Virus record (IMG/VR): IMGVR_UViG_3300046012_000424
Coordinates: 1 to 34,653 of that record
Length of the DNA: 34,653 nucleotides
Direction: 5' to 3' (one strand)
From: a virus
The position numbers and the translations under genes are program-made. This document shows, piece after piece, positions 30,653-34,653 of this stretch. Numbering within the stretch: the first letter of the stretch is position 1; each line of letters opens with the position of its first letter. The notes below the pieces were generated by a model. That model made no database searches and was not told where the DNA came from. It worked only from the letters and a program-made list of their open reading frames with translations.

Positions 30653-31372
30653 TTACAGAGCTGGGTAAAGTTTCCGAAGATTCTCCTCAGTCTGCTTTTG
30701 CTTGTCGCCACCCTTGCCATTGAACTTCGAACCCGACTTCTCGTCTGCGCCCTCGGTGTCAATAAGGTGCTTCTTGCGATCTGCCAACGCCTTCACGGCT
30801 GCCTTGACAGTCTTGACATCGATCTCGATGTCGGAAGGATCATCGTCATCCTGCTCCACGGTGATATCCTTACGACTGACGCCAGTAATGGCATCATCGG
30901 TATCGATGAACTTCATCTCGCGTGCTACCTTCTCGATAGCCGCGTTCACTGCCTGCTTCTTCAGGCCCTCAGCCAACTTGGTAACTTTGGCGTCAGCCTT
31001 GGCCTGCGCAGCTTTTGCCTTCTCGACCTCGGACTTGTCCTTGTTGTCGAGTTCTTCCAGGCGCTTGTTGGCGTCACGAAGCTGCTTAGCTGCCTCCTTG
31101 GCAGCCTTGCGCTCCTTGGCTAGAGCTGACTTGAGACCCTTAGTATCACGCTGAGAGTCATCCTCTTCGTCAGCTTCTTCCCCTGCATCCCCTTCGCCCT
31201 CTCCAGAGGAGTCGCCACCCTGTCCGGAGTCGCCACCTTGACTAGCATCACCCCCTCCTGTGCCTCCCGTGTTTTCGGTACCCTGCCCGCCTTCCCCGGC
31301 ACCCTCACCCTCACCTTCGTTGCCGCAGATGAGTACGTTGTGAGCCCACCAGGGTGTGCTGTTGAGACGCAT
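30653..31372 (-). CDS. Scaffolding protein
   Basis: The 239-residue protein has an acidic Gly/Asp/Glu-rich N-terminal region (about 20-85), a long coiled-coil helix (about 95-160, ALAKERKAAKEAAKQLRDAN) and an acidic/basic C-terminus. This is the classical scaffold layout. The ATG at 31372 has AAGGAG 6 bases upstream; GTG 31387 overlapping the portal stop is the alternative. It guides capsid assembly and then leaves the head. Confidence 0.85.
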   Translation of the reverse strand: MRLNSTPWWAHNVLICGNEGEGEGAGEGGQGTENTGGTGGGDASQGGDSGQGGDSSGEGEGDAGEEADEEDDSQRDTKGLKSALAKERKAAKEAAKQLRDANKRLEELDNKDKSEVEKAKAAQAKADAKVTKLAEGLKKQAVNAAIEKVAREMKFIDTDDAITGVSRKDITVEQDDDDPSDIEIDVKTVKAAVKALADRKKHLIDTEGADEKSGSKFNGKGGDKQKQTEENLRKLYPAL

Positions 31373-31383
31373 CTCGCGCTCCT

Positions 31384-32979
31384 TCACTGGGACGTCCCGC
31401 CCCGCGCTTGTCGTTGGAGTGTTTGTCCAGCTTCTGTACCGGCACTCTCATTTGGACGACCTTGATTGTTGCTTTGATTCGGTGGCTTTCCATTGCCTCC
31501 CGAATCGCTCCCATTTGATCCCTGGGAATTTGCAGATATGAGCGCGACCTGTCGCTGCCGATCGATCGCTACCTGCTGCTCCTTATCGATCTGGGATTGA
31601 ATGTCGTCTGGGAACACCCAACCCAACTCGATCATCTTGGTCCGGTAGTATTGAATGGAGATAACTTTCCGGTCAAGCATGTTGTTCAGCTCGTTGAGAG
31701 TGGTTGTACGATCGTCAGGAAGTTTATCCCCGATGGTAGCAAGGATATCCCCGTCAAGCACCTGATTCTCATAGATGCTATGCCAGAGCTTCCAATCGAA
31801 AAACAACTGCTGAAGTCGATCTCGACCTGCCTGGTCTCTCTCAGCGATCTTCGCGAGCGTGGGCATAAACTTGATTGCCAACGCAATACCACTCTGGGCA
31901 GTTTGTACATCCACACGGCCAAGGGCAACGTCACTTAGGCCGCCGGCCTCACGGAACTTCGACTCGATGTAGTTGATGTGGTCCATCGATGGCTTGAGGC
32001 TGGAGAGACCCTCGACGCGGCGGAAATAAGACCCGGTAGGTACTTCCATCACCTTGCCTGGTGCAACCTCCCAGTCAACCTCATTGCCTTGCTCGTCGAC
32101 AGGGCGGCCACCGTCCGTCGCGTAGACCCCCAGGCCCTCGAGCGAGAGAGCTGCAGACTGGTCACTGGAAGCCTGTGAAATCCCCCGCATGAGCCCTTCA
32201 AATCCCCGTAACTCCGACGACCCATAGGGTTGACCTTCCCAAGCCATATTCTGGAACCAGTAGATCGGGATAGTGGTGATCGATGAGGGTAACAAAGCCT
32301 TCGGCAGAGTTGTGGTCTTCAACTCCGGCTTCTGCCCGTACCAGCTATCGTTCAGCTCGTAGATGCCCTCCTCACGCTGCACCCGACGCTGATTGCCTAC
32401 CTTGACGTACTCGTAGGTAAGTTTCTTGAGATACTGCTGGTTATCCTTCGGGTTTACCCAGCACTGGATCAGGTGTACCCGGATCAACTTCGTGATGTCG
32501 TCCTCGTCGTAGACAGGGATAACATCTGAAGGATCAACGGAGTTCAGTGACAGGCGAGACCCAGCAGGCTTAGTTGGGTCAGCGGTCATGTGGAAGACAA
32601 AGTCACCCCTAGCAACCCCCGCATGCTTAGCGGTGTGGAATCGAGAATAGAACATCTCTCGTTTCAGCAACACATCCAATGCCGAGGTTGTGGCAGAAAA
32701 CTTCTCAGGATCTTCTGACTTGATCTGGAGACCCTTGAGCAGGTAGTGAGAAGTGGTATCGACGATCGTACGCGCGTTAGGTATATAGATAGGATTCTCT
32801 CCCTCTAACACCCGTAGCGCAAACTGAGAATCGTCGTTCCAATACATCTCGTCGTACTTCAGGTAAGCAGCAACCCTCGCACGCTCTTCCTCAGGGTACC
32901 AAATTGGCCCCTGTGTAGAAGAGATAGTTCGAATTGTCGAGTAAGGGGTAAACCCCGTTTCCGGAGTTGCTAGTGTCAT
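31384..32979 (-). CDS. Portal protein
   Basis: The 531-residue protein matches siphovirus portals in size and in order after the large terminase. Visible features include a helical stem region (about 330-470, INYIESKFREAGGLSDVALG ... KFMPTLAKIAERDQ) and a Gln/Asn/Gly-rich disordered C-terminus. The start ATG 32979 overlaps the terminase stop by ATGA. It forms the DNA entry ring of the capsid. Confidence 0.9.
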   Translation of the reverse strand: MTLATPETGFTPYSTIRTISSTQGPIWYPEEERARVAAYLKYDEMYWNDDSQFALRVLEGENPIYIPNARTIVDTTSHYLLKGLQIKSEDPEKFSATTSALDVLLKREMFYSRFHTAKHAGVARGDFVFHMTADPTKPAGSRLSLNSVDPSDVIPVYDEDDITKLIRVHLIQCWVNPKDNQQYLKKLTYEYVKVGNQRRVQREEGIYELNDSWYGQKPELKTTTLPKALLPSSITTIPIYWFQNMAWEGQPYGSSELRGFEGLMRGISQASSDQSAALSLEGLGVYATDGGRPVDEQGNEVDWEVAPGKVMEVPTGSYFRRVEGLSSLKPSMDHINYIESKFREAGGLSDVALGRVDVQTAQSGIALAIKFMPTLAKIAERDQAGRDRLQQLFFDWKLWHSIYENQVLDGDILATIGDKLPDDRTTTLNELNNMLDRKVISIQYYRTKMIELGWVFPDDIQSQIDKEQQVAIDRQRQVALISANSQGSNGSDSGGNGKPPNQSNNQGRPNESAGTEAGQTLQRQARGGTSQ

Positions 32980-34358
32980 CGACGTGTCCTGACCTTCCCT
33001 TGTCGTGCGCGCCTAGTCTCTGAGGTGCGCTCCATGTGACCTTTGAAGAACCGTCCCAGTGCTTCAGGTCCATGGTTGTCTTTGTCCAGGGGCACTTCGC
33101 TGTCGTTCTGCACCTGAGATCGCTTCTCTGGCCACCTGTAACCAGTTCGCATTTCCCATGCGAGCTTTGTACATGACCTATCGACCTTCAGCTGTGGTTG
33201 CTTCTCCGGGTGCCCATCAGGAAGGTGAGCAGGACGAAGTTTGAGGGAGGATCGAATCAGAGCCAAGCGAGTCTTGATCTCACCCCCGGTGTTAGCCTTG
33301 GTATTCACCTTGAGAATACGACGAAGGATATTGGCGTCATCTGGGGATGATGGGTCAACGTAGATTGAGAGCAACTTTGGCAAGAGTACGTGGTCTTTGA
33401 ACTCAAGCCGAGCTATGTCTTCCGTGTCTCGCAGCGTAAACCGCTCCTCACCAATGACATAGACATTGTTCCACTCGTCCAGTTGTATCCAGAGCCACAC
33501 CCAGTCGTTGGTGTAGCCGAAGTCTACCGCGGCGTAGAGTGGCCACCGGCGGTTGTATTCGATGTCAGTAAGGTGGATGTCATCATCCCACTCTTTCATG
33601 ACACGGCCAATGTTGTCTACGAACTCTGCCCCGTATTGTCGTCGGAACTCGTCTTCCGTAAGGTCGTCTTCTGCGTCGAGAATCTCCTGATCCTGGCGAC
33701 CTCCAGGAAAGACGATCGGATTAGTCCAAGAAGGCGCCCGCATCGACCACCACGGGGTTTTCTTTGGGTCCTGTCCTCGCATGTAGAGAGAGTAGAGGAG
33801 TGAGTTCTCCGAAGCACCTTCAGGTACGCCAGATGCAAAGCTCCACCCCCGCTTGTCGGAGAGCGCAGGGCGAACGTAGTCACCCCACATCTTTCTACGA
33901 TGCCGGCCAGCCTCGACGATGATAACAAAGTCGAGACCCTCACCCACCAGGGAGTCCGGGTGACGAGCGGAACGACACTCAAGATCGAAGCCCCACCGAG
34001 TCTTGATGTGCATGTTGCCATTCTCGGTGTTATTCAAGAACTTGGTGGATATCTTATCCACACCGAGGGCCTTGAGTGAGTCGTGTACTACCCGAAACTC
34101 CTTCTCGGCATCGCTATACTCAGGCCCGATGATCCAACCTCGACAACTGTCACCGAGGAAGTTCTTGACGAAGGCCATAGCTTCCGCTTCATGACCACCA
34201 ACGAGAGTCTTGCCCCAGCGGCGCCCGTTGCACAGGACTCGATGCCGAGTAGAGTTGTAATGCACCAGTTGCTGCCCGGCGAAGGGGTGATACCCTATCT
34301 CTTTGAAGTACAGGTCCTTCCGAAAGATACGTCCCGTATCTGGAAGAGTTGATGTCAT
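32976..34358 (-). CDS. Terminase large subunit
   Basis: The 460-residue protein is the DNA-packaging motor. Walker A is GRRWGKT (residues 45-51). The Walker B region reads VIIVEA, so Glu149 is present but the usual Asp before it is Val. Nuclease residues D279 and D285 (AVDFGYTND) and D335 (VDPSS) fit the RNase-H-like C-terminal domain. The last 25 residues are basic. Its start overlaps the upstream gene by ATGA. Confidence 0.92.
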   Translation of the reverse strand: MTSTLPDTGRIFRKDLYFKEIGYHPFAGQQLVHYNSTRHRVLCNGRRWGKTLVGGHEAEAMAFVKNFLGDSCRGWIIGPEYSDAEKEFRVVHDSLKALGVDKISTKFLNNTENGNMHIKTRWGFDLECRSARHPDSLVGEGLDFVIIVEAGRHRRKMWGDYVRPALSDKRGWSFASGVPEGASENSLLYSLYMRGQDPKKTPWWSMRAPSWTNPIVFPGGRQDQEILDAEDDLTEDEFRRQYGAEFVDNIGRVMKEWDDDIHLTDIEYNRRWPLYAAVDFGYTNDWVWLWIQLDEWNNVYVIGEERFTLRDTEDIARLEFKDHVLLPKLLSIYVDPSSPDDANILRRILKVNTKANTGGEIKTRLALIRSSLKLRPAHLPDGHPEKQPQLKVDRSCTKLAWEMRTGYRWPEKRSQVQNDSEVPLDKDNHGPEALGRFFKGHMERTSETRRARQGKVRTRR

Positions 34359-34653
34359 TCGTTATCGTATCCCTGTCGCCGTGCTTCGCTCTCGAGGCGA
34401 AGGTCGTCGTCCTGGTTGACATTATCCAGCCACATTGGCCGCCCGCCCTCAGCCGGCCTCAACCCCAGCATCTGTCGACGGTCGTCCAGGTTCGGGTGCT
34501 GGAAGTCGGTGTGGACCTCATCGCCAGTGCTATAACCTAGCCGCAACTTCTCACCCGCAGTAAGGTCTTCCTCAGGCTTCGGCTGAACTCCCCCGGCCAG
34601 GGTGGGCTGAACACCGCCGTACTCAGATCCCTGTAGTTGTTTACGGATTGCTG
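34355..34653 (-). CDS. Partial ORF upstream of the large terminase
   Basis: This minus-strand frame is open to the right edge, giving the last 98 residues of a protein that ends EARRQGYDNE. Its stop overlaps the terminase start by ATGA, so it belongs to the late operon. Position suggests a small terminase or accessory protein, but the visible part (Asp/Arg-rich, RPMWLDNVNQDDD) shows no recognisable motif. Confidence 0.55.
   Translation of the reverse strand, partial: AIRKQLQGSEYGGVQPTLAGGVQPKPEEDLTAGEKLRLGYSTGDEVHTDFQHPNLDDRRQMLGLRPAEGGRPMWLDNVNQDDDLRLESEARRQGYDNE

Overview
The window is about 34.7 kb of a tailed phage (siphovirus) genome, almost certainly an actinobacteriophage. The evidence is the gene content and order: a TP901-type tape measure, a Gp37-like tail hub, a DUF1906-type lysin with LysM repeats, a thymidylate-synthase-family protein with an RSCD motif, and many small zinc-ribbon proteins. 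Base composition is moderate, with strongly C/G-ending codons in the capsid genes. I cannot name the host genus. No integrase, primase, ligase or tRNA is visible, and both edges cut through genes.

The left part (about 1-13.5 kb) is transcribed rightward. It starts with accessory genes, including an acidic/Lys-rich protein, an L7/L12-tail-like protein and zinc-ribbon proteins, followed by an SF2 helicase. A tightly overlapping nucleotide and replication operon comes next: dNMP kinase, MazG-like protein, two thymidylate-synthase-superfamily proteins, dCMP deaminase, and a DNA polymerase I with a uracil-DNA-glycosylase-like N-terminus. A recombination module closes the region: Cas4/RecB-like nuclease, Sak4-like ATPase, DUF669/SSB-like protein and VRR-NUC nuclease. 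The right part (13.6 kb to the end) is one leftward late operon. Read 5' to 3' it runs: partial ORF, large terminase, portal, scaffold, decoration protein, capsid, connectors, tail terminator, major tail protein, two tail-assembly chaperone frames, tape measure, distal tail protein, a 1381-residue tail hub/fibre, three membrane proteins, papain-like protease, lysin and holin. The two halves converge on a hairpin near 13.6 kb.

The most interesting signal is regulatory. Four rightward transcription units begin with a sigma70-like promoter followed, close to the predicted transcript start, by TTGACCGAGG (one copy has a single mismatch). In three of the four, this sequence contains the Shine-Dalgarno of the next gene. 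The exact reverse complement, CCTCGGTCAAG, lies in the apical loop of a two-tier hairpin (12-bp perfect outer stem) that begins where the transcript from a sixth promoter, at about 13055, should begin. This looks like an antisense leader or small RNA that could pair with the ribosome-binding sites of the phage's own early mRNAs. A DNA operator present in both orientations would be the competing reading.

The second interesting system is nucleotide metabolism. Both thymidylate-synthase-like proteins carry Asp where dUMP enzymes carry Asn (C191, R211 and D222 in one; C124, R143 and D154 in the other), which predicts dCMP rather than dUMP as substrate. The polymerase's UDG-like domain keeps its four Fe-S cysteines but has lost its catalytic motifs. 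Together these suggest modified cytosine or altered uracil handling in the phage DNA; this is inference.
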